Source of the DNA: Bryobacterales bacterium | GTDB taxonomy: Bacteria; Acidobacteriota; Terriglobia; Bryobacterales; Bryobacteraceae | Length of the DNA: 43,358 nt | NCBI GenBank assembly: GCA_016789745.1 | Contig: JAEUQF010000434.1 | Coordinates: 1-43,358 of the forward strand | Direction of reading: 5' to 3' | Shown here: one piece after another, positions 26,610 through 35,022 of the stretch | Layout of the letters: every line of letters begins with the position of its first letter | Numbering within the stretch: the first letter of the stretch is position 1 | Translations under genes and position numbers: made by a program | Notes under the pieces: generated by a model | Databases searched by the model: none | Seen by the model: only the letters and a program-made list of their open reading frames with translations | What the model was told of the DNA's origin: nothing

Positions 26610-26959
26610 CCCCCCGGCTCGAACACCGCCACAACCTCAATCTCGCCCACAATCCGCTGGTTGAACTCCGCCAAATCCTCCGCCGGAATCCAATACTCCT
26701 GGTGCCGCGCCGCCCCCACGGTCTTCACCTCATACCGCCCCAGGTACCCAGCGTCCACCCGGAACCGCATCACATATCCCCGGTCGCCACCCTTCGCATT
26801 CCAATCCCGCGCGATCTCCGTCGCGTACTCCTCGTTCAACACCGGATAGAAGATCGGCTGATCCGGCAACCGCGGCGGAAACGCCTTCCAGCCGCTATCC
26901 CGGATCAACTCCATCTCCTTCTGTCCCGTCGGCCGGTATAGCGTCACCACCTCAGCCAA
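26606..26959 (-). CDS. Small conserved protein of the family annotated 'ADP-ribosylation/crystallin J1'
   Basis: This 117-residue cytoplasmic protein matches, from memory, a widespread short family with LYRPTGxxEMELIRDSGWKAFPPRLP, QPIFYPVLNEEYA, IARDWN, GYVMRF and EYWIPAEDLAEFN. Databases often label that family ADP-ribosylation/crystallin J1, but it is far shorter than real ADP-ribosylglycohydrolases and no such activity is shown by the sequence. The likely start is the TTG at 26959, 8 bases after GAGGAGG, giving MAEVVTLYRP; an upstream GTG at 26989 is the alternative. The end overlaps the nucleotidyltransferase gene tail to tail by 4 bases. The family resembles small stand-alone accessory proteins; its function is unknown. 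Confidence 0.8.
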   Translation of the reverse strand: MAEVVTLYRPTGQKEMELIRDSGWKAFPPRLPDQPIFYPVLNEEYATEIARDWNAKGGDRGYVMRFRVDAGYLGRYEVKTVGAARHQEYWIPAEDLAEFNQRIVGEIEVVAVFEPGG

Positions 26960-27042
26960 ATCCAAGTCCTCCTCGGCGAATCCTAACACGTTCCCGAGTC
27001 ACTTTCCCCACCCTTAGCGCCAACAGGGCAGGGCCACCTCCC

Positions 27043-29580
27043 ATGAAGAACATCCTCCCCATCTTCCTCGCCACCGCGGCGCTACTTTCCGCCGACGAAG
27101 CCGCCCGCCAGGAAACCCGCACCATTGACGCCGTCCGCAAGTTCGGTGTCGCCGGCCGCAACGTCCTCATCGCCATCCTCGACCGCGGCATCGACTGGGA
27201 GAACCACGACTTCCGCCATCCCTCCGGCGCCACCCGCCTCGACTCCATCTTCGACCTCACCGACCGCAACGGCACCACCTACACCCGCGCCCAGATCGAC
27301 GCCGCTCTCCAGGGCACCGCGCCCCGCCTCCCCCATCGCGACGCCGTCGGCCACGGCACCACCACCATGGGTATCGCCGCCGGCAATGGACGCAACAGCC
27401 GCGACGGCAAGTACCGCGGCTACGCCCCCAAAGCCACCCTCGTCGCCGTCAAAATCGTCGCCGGAGCCCCCGCCCATGACGACCAACCCGCCGAACCCAA
27501 CTTCATCTCCAACGCCATGACACTGCCCAACGCCATCGACTACGCCCTCTCCCGTGCCAAAGGCCTCAACCTCCCCATGGTCGTCCTCCCCAACATCGGC
27601 TCGGTCGGCGGACCCATGGACGGCGTCAGCAACCTCGCCCGCAAAATCGACGCCTCCTTTGGCCCCAACATCCCCGGCCTCGTCTTCGTCACCGGCTCCA
27701 GTGACGACGGCGGCCAGAAGAACCACGCGCGGTCCACACTCGCGCAGGGCCAGTCCGTAACCCTCGAATTCGACAAACTTGACGCCGACTCCCTCCGCCT
27801 CGAAGTCTGGTACCCGCAAACCGACCGCTACGAGGTTACCCTCCAAACCTCCGGCGTCCCCTTCGGCCCCTACCCCTCCCCGGCCACCAACAACACCGGC
27901 GACCGCCGTCAGGGCGCTGGCTTCAACTACTTCCACAACGGCGCAGCCGTCACCAGCTACGGCTCCGCCAACCGCCGTCACATCCTCATCGACTTCAGCG
28001 GTCCCGCCGGCCGCTACGCCCTCACCCTCCGCGGCGCCACGGCCACTGGCGGCACCTTCGACGCCTGGCTCAACACCATCAACGGCAAAGGCGAGTTCCG
28101 CAACTTCCTCGTCCCTGGCTACACCGTCTGGGACGCCGCCGCCGCCAAAAACAACATCTGCCCCAACAACTACGTCCTCCGCGACAAATGGGCCGACACC
28201 GCGGGCGTCGTGCGCGGCATCCGGCAGGACCGCATCGGCGATCTCTGGGAAGGCTCCGGCATCGGTCCCACCGCCGACGGGCGCCTTGGCGTCGATATCA
28301 GCGCTCCCGGCAACTCCGTCTTCGCCTCCCTCGCCCCCAACTCCACCTACGCCATCAACACCGCCAACCGCGTGCAGGATGGCAATGGCTTCTACACCCT
28401 CCAAAACGCCGTCAGTGCCGCCAACCCGCAAGTCACCGGCATCATCGCCCTCATGCTCGAACTCAACCCCACGCTCGACGCCGCCCAGGTCAAGCGCATC
28501 CTCCAACAAACCGCCCGCCGCGATGCCTACACCGGCCCGGAACCCAATGCCCGTTGGGGCCACGGCAAAATCGATGCCCTCGCCGCCCTCACCGCCGCCA
28601 GCGAACTGCCCGGTGCCCGTCCCTACTACTCCGTCGACCGCAACGAGATCTCCCTCGACGCGCCCACCGGCTCCGACAACCCGGCCCCCATCCTCATCAA
28701 CGTCACCCCGGGCAACGGTGCCCCTGCCTTCCTCCTCTCCTCCTCGGCCGATTGGCTCCGCGCCGAACCCGGTCCCGATCCCGGCACCGTGTCCCTCTCC
28801 GTCGACACCGCAGGCCTCGCCATTGCCGACCACACCGCCGAAGTCACCATCGCCTCCGCCGACGACAAGGCCGTCCCCCAAACCATCTCCGTCTACCTGC
28901 ACGTCCGCCCACCCGCCCCGCTCATCACCAGCATCGTCGACGCCGGCGCTGGCGGACCCGGCCTCGCGAACGGCGGCCGAATCATCATCCGCGGCCACGG
29001 CCTGGCCGCCACCACCCGCGAATGGCGCGAGTCCGACTTCGATGGCGACCGCCTCCCCACCACCCTCGACGGCGTCCGTGTCCGCGTCTTCGACCGCGAT
29101 GCCTTCCCCTACTACATCAGCCCCAACGAAATCCGCGTCATCACTCCCGACAATCCGCTCACCAACACCCGCTTCGCCATCACCGTCATCCGCGAAGGCC
29201 GCCCCAGCAATAGCTTCGTCACCAACACCCTGCCGCGCAACCCCGAATTCTTCCGCCTCCCCGAGAGCCCCTACGCCGAAGCGAGACTCGCCGAAGACGG
29301 CACCCTACTCAGCCCCGAACGCCCCGCCATACCCGGCGAGTCCATCCAACTCTACGGCACCGGCTGCGGCCCCACCGACCCCGCGCTCCCCACAGTTATC
29401 CTCACCATCGGCGGCAAGCCCGCCCCGGTCTCCTTCGCCGGCGTTACCGGCCACGGCATCTGCCGCGTCGACGCCGTCGTCCCTTCCGATGTCGCCCCCG
29501 GCGATGCCGAAATCATCTGGACGATCGGCAGTTTCATCAGCGCCGATGCCGTCTTCCTGCCCATCGCTAGCCCACAATAG
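27043..29580 (+). CDS. Secreted S8 (subtilisin-like) protease with Solibacter C-terminal domain
   Basis: This 845-residue protein has a signal peptide (ILPIFLATAALLSA) and a split subtilase domain. Asp47 is in ILDRGIDW, His104 in VGHGTTTMG, and after an insert of about 350 residues Ser458 is in AVSAANPQVTG, which replaces the usual GTSMAxPHVAG. The catalytic Ser and the Pro are kept, but the Gly, Thr, Met and His of the motif are not. A beta-sandwich insert (about 230-350) and a C-terminal TIGR03437-type module (about 625-845: GGRIIIRGHGL, YYISPNEIRV, LYGTGCGPTDP) follow. It is probably an extracellular protease or a substrate-binding relative with reduced activity. It is divergent from the crystallin-J1-annotated gene and convergent with the DinB-like gene (14-base overlap). 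Confidence 0.85.
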   Translation: MKNILPIFLATAALLSADEAARQETRTIDAVRKFGVAGRNVLIAILDRGIDWENHDFRHPSGATRLDSIFDLTDRNGTTYTRAQIDAALQGTAPRLPHRDAVGHGTTTMGIAAGNGRNSRDGKYRGYAPKATLVAVKIVAGAPAHDDQPAEPNFISNAMTLPNAIDYALSRAKGLNLPMVVLPNIGSVGGPMDGVSNLARKIDASFGPNIPGLVFVTGSSDDGGQKNHARSTLAQGQSVTLEFDKLDADSLRLEVWYPQTDRYEVTLQTSGVPFGPYPSPATNNTGDRRQGAGFNYFHNGAAVTSYGSANRRHILIDFSGPAGRYALTLRGATATGGTFDAWLNTINGKGEFRNFLVPGYTVWDAAAAKNNICPNNYVLRDKWADTAGVVRGIRQDRIGDLWEGSGIGPTADGRLGVDISAPGNSVFASLAPNSTYAINTANRVQDGNGFYTLQNAVSAANPQVTGIIALMLELNPTLDAAQVKRILQQTARRDAYTGPEPNARWGHGKIDALAALTAASELPGARPYYSVDRNEISLDAPTGSDNPAPILINVTPGNGAPAFLLSSSADWLRAEPGPDPGTVSLSVDTAGLAIADHTAEVTIASADDKAVPQTISVYLHVRPPAPLITSIVDAGAGGPGLANGGRIIIRGHGLAATTREWRESDFDGDRLPTTLDGVRVRVFDRDAFPYYISPNEIRVITPDNPLTNTRFAITVIREGRPSNSFVTNTLPRNPEFFRLPESPYAEARLAEDGTLLSPERPAIPGESIQLYGTGCGPTDPALPTVILTIGGKPAPVSFAGVTGHGICRVDAVVPSDVAPGDAEIIWTIGSFISADAVFLPIASPQ

Positions 29581-30385
29581 CCGTCAGTCTGAACAACGCA
29601 CCGCCCAATGCCGCATCGCCCTCCACGCGGCACACCGCCATCGCCTCCTCGCGCGGGATGCCCTTCGTAAACACCCGCCAAGCCACCTCCTGCGGCATCA
29701 TCACCGATGCCGCCACCTCCCCCTGCTCCTCATCCCGCAACGCCCACCCCGCCTCTCCCCGCACCAGCCACCAAACTCCGCCCGCCTCGCCGCTCACCTC
29801 CACCCGCACCGCCTGCCCCACCGACGCGCCAATCTCACGATACGCATAAGGAGCCCCCAGCAGAAACGTCTCCATCACCGGCCGGTAAAACTCCGCCGTC
29901 AGGATCCCCGGTTTGTCCACCGCCAGCCGGATCTGCTGCTGATGATGCCATCGCTCCGTCAACTCCCGCGCCGTGTCGAACCAGTTCGCCGACTCGCTCT
30001 CGCCCGCCCAACTCACCGCAAACGCCGCCCGCGCCTCCGGATCCAATCCCTCATGAAACGCCGCGCTCTCCCGGCCCGATATCTCCAACAGCGATGCCAG
30101 CACCGCCGGACTATGCCGCGAATACAGCGCCGCGCCCTCCGCATTCAGGCGGTTGATAAACGCCACCAGCCCTTCGCCCTCGCGTGGGCCCTCGCCCCAG
30201 AACCCATCCCGTACCATCGACAGCTTCCTCACCTGCGTATCCAACAGATGCGCCGCAACCTGTTTTACCCGCCAGACCCCCGCAATCGTCGGCCTCTCCC
30301 AATCCTCCGCCGACAACCCCCTCACCAACTCCACCGGCATCCCGTCCAACTTCCCCAACAGATGCGCCGTCTTCCTGCTCGTCAT
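29567..30385 (-). CDS. DinB/maleylpyruvate-isomerase-like metal-binding protein
   Basis: This 272-residue protein has an N-terminal four-helix bundle of the DinB/mycothiol-dependent maleylpyruvate isomerase type, with helix 1 at about 1-25, AAHLLDTQVRKL (His46), and ELTERWHHQQQIRLA (Glu144, His147 and His148). In this superfamily three such residues bind a divalent metal. The C-terminal region (about 190-272: GEAGGVWWLVRGEAGW, VAASVMMPQEVAWRVF) is SCP2-like, as in other members. Mycothiol is unlikely in Acidobacteria, so the thiol partner is unknown. I chose the ATG at 30385, whose ATGA overlaps the stop of the gene upstream; a longer frame extends into that gene. It is third in a three-gene operon. 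Confidence 0.82.
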   Translation of the reverse strand: MTSRKTAHLLGKLDGMPVELVRGLSAEDWERPTIAGVWRVKQVAAHLLDTQVRKLSMVRDGFWGEGPREGEGLVAFINRLNAEGAALYSRHSPAVLASLLEISGRESAAFHEGLDPEARAAFAVSWAGESESANWFDTARELTERWHHQQQIRLAVDKPGILTAEFYRPVMETFLLGAPYAYREIGASVGQAVRVEVSGEAGGVWWLVRGEAGWALRDEEQGEVAASVMMPQEVAWRVFTKGIPREEAMAVCRVEGDAALGGALFRLTAIVG

Positions 30386-30924
30386 CCCTCCCAGCCTGCC
30401 ACATCGCGGAGCACCGGGGCAGGGAAGCGCTTCATCCCCAGCCGCACCACCCAACCATCCCCCTCTGGCTGCAGGTTGAACTCCCACACCTCATGCCCCG
30501 GCCCGGTTAACAACAGCCCGCCCAGGTCCTCCATGTACCAGTCCAGGCCCTTGCGACGTGCCTTTTCCGGCGTATACACTGCCGTCTCCCCCAGCATCAC
30601 ATCGCCATTGCGGAACCGCAGCATCTCCGCCATGTAAAACCAGCGATGCCCCGCATAGGCCAACTCCGCGCCCGCTACCACTCGATCCACCGGCTGCGGC
30701 AAACTTACCAGGCTGCTCACAAAGCTCCCCGGACGCTTCACCCACTTCCGCTCCACCCGCGCCAGCGCCAACCACACCGCCCGGCCCTCCCCGTCTGTCA
30801 CCATCTCCTCTGATGCCGCCTCGCCCACCCGCAACTTCACCCGCTCCCCAGCAATCGGCCGGTACTCCAGATCGGTCAACCGGAAGCACAACCGCAACCC
30901 CGTCAAAACCGGCACGCCACGCAA
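30382..30924 (-). CDS. Unknown protein, middle gene of a three-gene operon
   Basis: This 180-residue protein is not recognised. It probably starts at TTG 30924 (reading RGVPVLTGL), 8 bases after GGAG and inside the end of the previous gene (22-base overlap); a GTG 9 bases later is possible. It is beta-rich, with SFVSSLVSLPQP, WFYMAEMLRFRNGDVM and DWYMEDLGGLLLTGPG, and has no signal peptide or Cys motif. The EYRPIAGERVKLRVG and VTDGEGRAVW segments recall a carboxypeptidase-regulatory or Ig-like beta-sandwich with a repeated strand pattern, but that is only a resemblance. The 3' end overlaps the DinB-like gene by 4 bases. Confidence 0.7.
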   Translation of the reverse strand: MRGVPVLTGLRLCFRLTDLEYRPIAGERVKLRVGEAASEEMVTDGEGRAVWLALARVERKWVKRPGSFVSSLVSLPQPVDRVVAGAELAYAGHRWFYMAEMLRFRNGDVMLGETAVYTPEKARRKGLDWYMEDLGGLLLTGPGHEVWEFNLQPEGDGWVVRLGMKRFPAPVLRDVAGWEG

Positions 30925-31415
30925 CCCAGCGTCTCCTCATGCACGTATTCTTCTTTCCACCAATGCGGATCGTTCACCTCGCGATGCCGCACGCCATCCG
31001 GTAATTCCTGCCACCTGGTTCGAAACGGATGACGAAACAGCACCAGCACCGCCCGCGGATTCCCCCAGCCCAACACGCATTCCTCCACCACGTTCCCCGC
31101 CGCTATCTCCGCATCCACAATCCGCCGCAACCCCGCATCCAACCGTTCCAACTCCTCCCCGCCGCTCTCCTCGCGACGCGGCCATCGCAACACCGTTCCG
31201 CACCGCATGCAGCGCACCCCCACCTCGGCACCCTCTTGCCACACCTCCACTCCCGGCGCTGCTTTCCACCACGCCCGCGCCTGCGCCACCGATGGCCCCT
31301 CGTTAAACCTAATATCTTCGTATCCCGCCGCGCCGCCCGGCACCGTCCGCACTGCCCACCCTCCATCGCGCCGCAGCCAGTCCGCATGTGCCTGTAAATG
31401 TGTACAAGTGCCCAT
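30903..31415 (-). CDS. Unknown protein with two CxxC pairs, first gene of a three-gene operon
   Basis: This 170-residue protein is not recognised. GGGAG lies 9 bases before the ATG at 31415. It carries two CxxC pairs, Cys69/Cys72 in RCMRCGTV and Cys165/Cys168 in LGCVACRF at the very C-terminus. They could form one split zinc ribbon if the ends of the chain meet. The N-terminus (TCTHLQAHADWLRRDGGW) and HRxVNDPHWWKEEY are His- and Trp-rich. It is probably cytoplasmic. It overlaps the next gene by 22 bases. Its start is 110 bases from the divergent histidine kinase gene. Confidence 0.7.
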   Translation of the reverse strand: MGTCTHLQAHADWLRRDGGWAVRTVPGGAAGYEDIRFNEGPSVAQARAWWKAAPGVEVWQEGAEVGVRCMRCGTVLRWPRREESGGEELERLDAGLRRIVDAEIAAGNVVEECVLGWGNPRAVLVLFRHPFRTRWQELPDGVRHREVNDPHWWKEEYVHEETLGCVACRF

Positions 31416-31482
31416 TTCCGAGTTGCTCCCGTTCCCTCCTAATCACACGCGCGAAAATCTGTTCCGATTCACTCATCAAAAA

Positions 31483-31497
31483 TGGCGCGAAACGTGC
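31483..31497 (+). promoter_or_regulatory. Possible sigma-54 promoter of the sensor kinase gene
   Basis: TGGCGCG-AAAC-GTGC keeps the GG and GC of the -24/-12 elements exactly 10 bases apart (consensus TGGCACG-N4-TTGC). It lies 28 bases upstream of the ATG at 31526, giving a start near 31509. No sigma-54 activator gene is in the window. Confidence 0.35.
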
Positions 31498-31525
31498 TTT
31501 GCTGAAATAGACTGTATGGGCTTGT

Positions 31526-34500
31526 ATGGGTCTTACTGAGCAGGACGTCCTGCAGGAACACTCCCGGCTGACGCAAGCGATCCTCCACAACGCCACCACC
31601 GCGCTGTTCATCGTGGATCACCACCAGCAGTGCGCCTACATGAATCCCGCCGCCGAGGCCCTCACCGGCTTTTCCCTTGGCGAAGTCCAGGGCCGCTCCC
31701 TGCACAGCCTCATCCATCACACCCGCCGCGATGGCACCCCCTACCCCGCCGCCGAGTGTCCCATCGCCCAAGTCCTGCTCCAGAACAGCCGCCAGACCGG
31801 CGAAGAGGTCTTCGTCCACAAGGACGGCCACTTCTGCGATGTCGCCTTCACCGCCAGCCCCGTTCGCGACGGCGACGGTTCCATCATCGGCAACGTCGTC
31901 GAAGTCAAAGACATCACCGAGCAAAAACGCTCCGAAGCCGAACGCAACCGCACCGAGCGCCTGCTCAGCGCCGTCCTCGACGCCCTCCCCGTCTCCATCC
32001 TCATCGCCGACCCGCAGGGCCGCCTCCTCCGCATGAATCAGGCCAGCGAGAAAATCTGGGGCCCCGTTCCCCTGTCCGGCGACATCTCCGGCTATGCCGA
32101 TTGGACCGGCTTTCATCCCTCCACCGGCCTCCGCCTCGCCCCCGAACAGTGGCCCCTCTCCCGCGCCCTCCTCCATCGCGAGGTCACCTTCCATGAGCCC
32201 GTCGAGATCCAGCGCTTCCACTCCCCCGAACGCCGCATGCTGGAACTTTCCGCCGCTCCTGTCACCGGTGATGCCGGCGAACTGCTCGGTGGCGTCGTGG
32301 CCTGCCTCGATGTCACCGAACGGGTGCGTGCCGAAAAGTCCGTTCGCGAAACCGCCGAGACGCTCCAGACCTTCTACGCCAATGCTCCGTTCCTCATGGG
32401 CATCACCGAACCCACTGCCGGCGATATCCTCCACATCTACGACAATCCTGCCGCCTGCCTCTTCTTCGGTCTCCCTCCCGATGGGACGCACGGCCGCCTC
32501 GCCACCGAACTCGGCTCGCCGCCCGAAGCCCGCGCGGCCTGGCTCGAACAGTACCGGCGCTGCGCGGAGACCAACGCCCCCGTCCGCTTCGAATACGAAC
32601 ATGACGACGGCACCGGCAGCCGCTGGCTCGCCGCCACCGTCATCCCCATGTCGCATCACCCGGCCGTCTCGGTCCACCGCCGCTTCTACTACATCGCCGA
32701 AGACATCACCTCCCGCAAGCGCGCCGAAGAGGCCCTTCGCCAAAGTGAACTGCGCTTCCGCCAACTCGTCGAAGCCTCCCCGGTCGGCCTCGTCATCGGC
32801 GACACCACGGGCGGCCTTCGCTACGCCAACGCCACCGTCCAAACCATGCTCGGCTACACCGCAGAAGAGTTCGAATCCGGCGCCATCCGCTGGGATCACC
32901 TCACTCCGCCCGAGTTCGCCCCCCTCGACGCCACAGCCGTCCACGAACTGCTCACCCACGGCGTCTGCCAGCCCTACGAAAAGGTCTATCGCGCCAGCGA
33001 CGGCCGCCACATCCCCATCTACATCGGCGCCGCCCGCCTCCCTACGCCCCCCGGCCGCCAACCCGACATCGCCGCGTTCGTCATCGACATCACCGAACGC
33101 AAACGCGCCGAAGAGGCCCTCCGCGCCAGCGAAGCCACCCTCAATGCCGTCCTCGATTCCCTCCCCGTCGGCGTGATCATCGCCGATCCCCAGGGCCGCA
33201 TCGTCCGTGACAACGCCGCCAACCGCGAACTCTGGGGCATCCCGCCCGAAACCACTAACTGGCAGCAGTACGGCGAATGGGTCGGCTTCTGGCCCGACAC
33301 CGGACACCGCCTCCAGGCCCACGAATGGGCCATGGCCCGCGCCCTGCTTCATGGCCAAACCACAAAAGGCGAACTGGTCGAATGCCAGCCCTTCAACACC
33401 GGTCCGCATCGCTTCTTCCTCAACAACGCCGCCCCCGTCCGCGACCCCGCCGGCAACATCATCGCCGGCGTCGTGGCCGAAATGGATGTCACCGAACAGC
33501 GCCGCTGGCAGCAGGCCGTCGCCGCCAGCGAAATCCGCTTCCGCCAACTCGCCGATGCCATGCCCCAGATGGTCTGGACCGCCACCCCCGCGGGCTTCGT
33601 CGACTACTACAACGAACAGTGGTTCTCCTTCACCGGCATGCGCCCGGACGACGCGCCCCTGCCCGATTGGACCACTCTCCTGCACACCGAAGACGCCGCC
33701 CCGCAACGCCAGGCCTGGCGCCACTCGCTCGACACCGGTGCCCCCTACGCCGCCGAATGCCGCCTCTGGGACCGCCACCAGCACCGTTGGCGCTGGTTCA
33801 TCGTCCGCGCCCGGCCTGCCTTCGATGCCCACCATCGCGTCCACAAATGGTTCGGTACCTGCACGGACATCGACGAACAAAAGCGCACCGAACAGGAACT
33901 CCGCCGCGCTAACCAGGACCTGGAACAGTTCGCCTACTCCGCCTCCCACGACCTGCAGGAGCCCGTCCGTAACGTCGCCATCTCCGCCCAGATCTTCAAA
34001 CATCGCTTCGCCGGACAATATGATGCCCAGGCCGACGAGTTACTCGGCTACATGGAAGAAGGCGCCAAACGCATCGAGCAGTTACTTACCGACCTGCTCA
34101 TCTACACCGAATCCGGCACCCTCCAGCCGCCCCTCCACGACGTCGACTGCGAACAGGAACTCGCCGGCGTTCTGACCGATCTCCAACAGGCCATCCGCGA
34201 TGCGGACGCCGTCGTCACCCACGACCCACTCCCCGCCATCCCCGTCAACGCCCTCCACATCCGCCAGCTCTTCCAGAACCTGATTGGCAACGCCATCAAG
34301 TACCGCCGCGACGACGTCCCCCCGAGCATCCATCTCTCCGCCGAAAAGCAGGATTCGTTCTGGCGATTCGCCGTGCGCGACAACGGCCTCGGGATCGAGC
34401 CCGAATACCACCACAAAGTCTTCGGCCTCTTCAAACGCCTCCACGCCCGCCGCAGCAAGTACCCCGGCACTGGCATCGGTCTCGCCCTTTGCCAGAAGGT

Positions 34501-35005
34501 CGTCGAACGCTACGGCGGCCGCATCTGGCTGGAATCCCAACTCCATGCCGGAAGCACGTTCTACTTTACGGCTTCCGGCCACCGCCCGCAGGGCCACCTC
34601 ATGAACAACACCCGTATCCTGCTCGCCGAAGATAACCCCGCCGACGTCCTGTTGGTCCGTAGCGCCCTCCAACGCAGGAACATCGACTGCGACCTGCATG
34701 TCGTCTCCGATGGCGCCGAAGCGCTCGACTACATCGCCGCCATCGAACAAGGCTCCGCCCCGCTCCCTGCCCTGCTATTGCTGGATCTCAATCTGCCCAA
34801 ACACACCGGCAGCGAAGTGCTCGCGCACCTTCGTCAAAGCCCCGCCTGTTCCGCGGTCCCGGTGGTCATCATGACCTCCTCGTCTTCCCCCCGCGACCAG
34901 GAACTCGTTACCCAACTCGGCATCGCCCGCTACTTCCGCAAACCCACGGACCTCAACCAGTTCATGGAAATCGGCGATATCGTCGCCGCGCTGCTTCTGC
35001 CGTAA
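31526..35005 (+). CDS. Multi-PAS hybrid sensor histidine kinase with C-terminal receiver
   Basis: This 1159-residue cytoplasmic signalling protein has no membrane segment. About six PAS/PAC modules (roughly 10-120, 150-255, 270-380, 395-515, 525-640 and 650-770) each end in a DVTE/DITE-type linker. A HisKA helix pair follows with the phosphorylated His808 in SASHDLQEPVRN, then a HATPase with N922 (IGNAIKYR), D952 (DNGLGIE) and GTGIGL (981-986), then a receiver with the acidic pair Glu1035-Asp1036, phospho-acceptor Asp1087 (LLLLDLNLP) and Lys1139. The kinase core is of the phytochrome-like type. The receiver begins at an internal ATG (residue 1026), where related genomes usually start a separate response-regulator gene. 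No clear ribosome site precedes 31526. The PAS modules could bind haem, flavin or small ligands; none is evident. Confidence 0.9.
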   Translation: MGLTEQDVLQEHSRLTQAILHNATTALFIVDHHQQCAYMNPAAEALTGFSLGEVQGRSLHSLIHHTRRDGTPYPAAECPIAQVLLQNSRQTGEEVFVHKDGHFCDVAFTASPVRDGDGSIIGNVVEVKDITEQKRSEAERNRTERLLSAVLDALPVSILIADPQGRLLRMNQASEKIWGPVPLSGDISGYADWTGFHPSTGLRLAPEQWPLSRALLHREVTFHEPVEIQRFHSPERRMLELSAAPVTGDAGELLGGVVACLDVTERVRAEKSVRETAETLQTFYANAPFLMGITEPTAGDILHIYDNPAACLFFGLPPDGTHGRLATELGSPPEARAAWLEQYRRCAETNAPVRFEYEHDDGTGSRWLAATVIPMSHHPAVSVHRRFYYIAEDITSRKRAEEALRQSELRFRQLVEASPVGLVIGDTTGGLRYANATVQTMLGYTAEEFESGAIRWDHLTPPEFAPLDATAVHELLTHGVCQPYEKVYRASDGRHIPIYIGAARLPTPPGRQPDIAAFVIDITERKRAEEALRASEATLNAVLDSLPVGVIIADPQGRIVRDNAANRELWGIPPETTNWQQYGEWVGFWPDTGHRLQAHEWAMARALLHGQTTKGELVECQPFNTGPHRFFLNNAAPVRDPAGNIIAGVVAEMDVTEQRRWQQAVAASEIRFRQLADAMPQMVWTATPAGFVDYYNEQWFSFTGMRPDDAPLPDWTTLLHTEDAAPQRQAWRHSLDTGAPYAAECRLWDRHQHRWRWFIVRARPAFDAHHRVHKWFGTCTDIDEQKRTEQELRRANQDLEQFAYSASHDLQEPVRNVAISAQIFKHRFAGQYDAQADELLGYMEEGAKRIEQLLTDLLIYTESGTLQPPLHDVDCEQELAGVLTDLQQAIRDADAVVTHDPLPAIPVNALHIRQLFQNLIGNAIKYRRDDVPPSIHLSAEKQDSFWRFAVRDNGLGIEPEYHHKVFGLFKRLHARRSKYPGTGIGLALCQKVVERYGGRIWLESQLHAGSTFYFTASGHRPQGHLMNNTRILLAEDNPADVLLVRSALQRRNIDCDLHVVSDGAEALDYIAAIEQGSAPLPALLLLDLNLPKHTGSEVLAHLRQSPACSAVPVVIMTSSSSPRDQELVTQLGIARYFRKPTDLNQFMEIGDIVAALLLP

Positions 35006-35006
35006 G

Positions 35007-35022
35007 CGGCCCTCCGCGGCCG
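35007..35022. terminator. Hairpin in the gap between two convergent stop codons
   Basis: CGGCC (35007-35011) and GGCCG (35018-35022) form a 5-bp stem with a 6-base loop. It fills the 17-base gap between the TAA of the kinase gene and the TAA of the convergent unknown gene. This is a plausible bidirectional terminator, although no U-run follows. Confidence 0.35.

Noticed and set aside
27082..30637. Long overlapping frames within the protease gene and beyond (638 codons minus, 952 codons plus)
   Set aside because: Low-complexity Ala/Pro/Ser or Gly/Val/Asp translations in shadow frames; the frame at 27043-29580 carries the signal peptide and the catalytic motifs.
31469..34018. 849-codon minus-strand frame opposite the sensor kinase gene
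   Set aside because: The Gly/Asp/Val-rich translation shows no domain, while the plus strand encodes intact PAS, HisKA, HATPase and receiver motifs.
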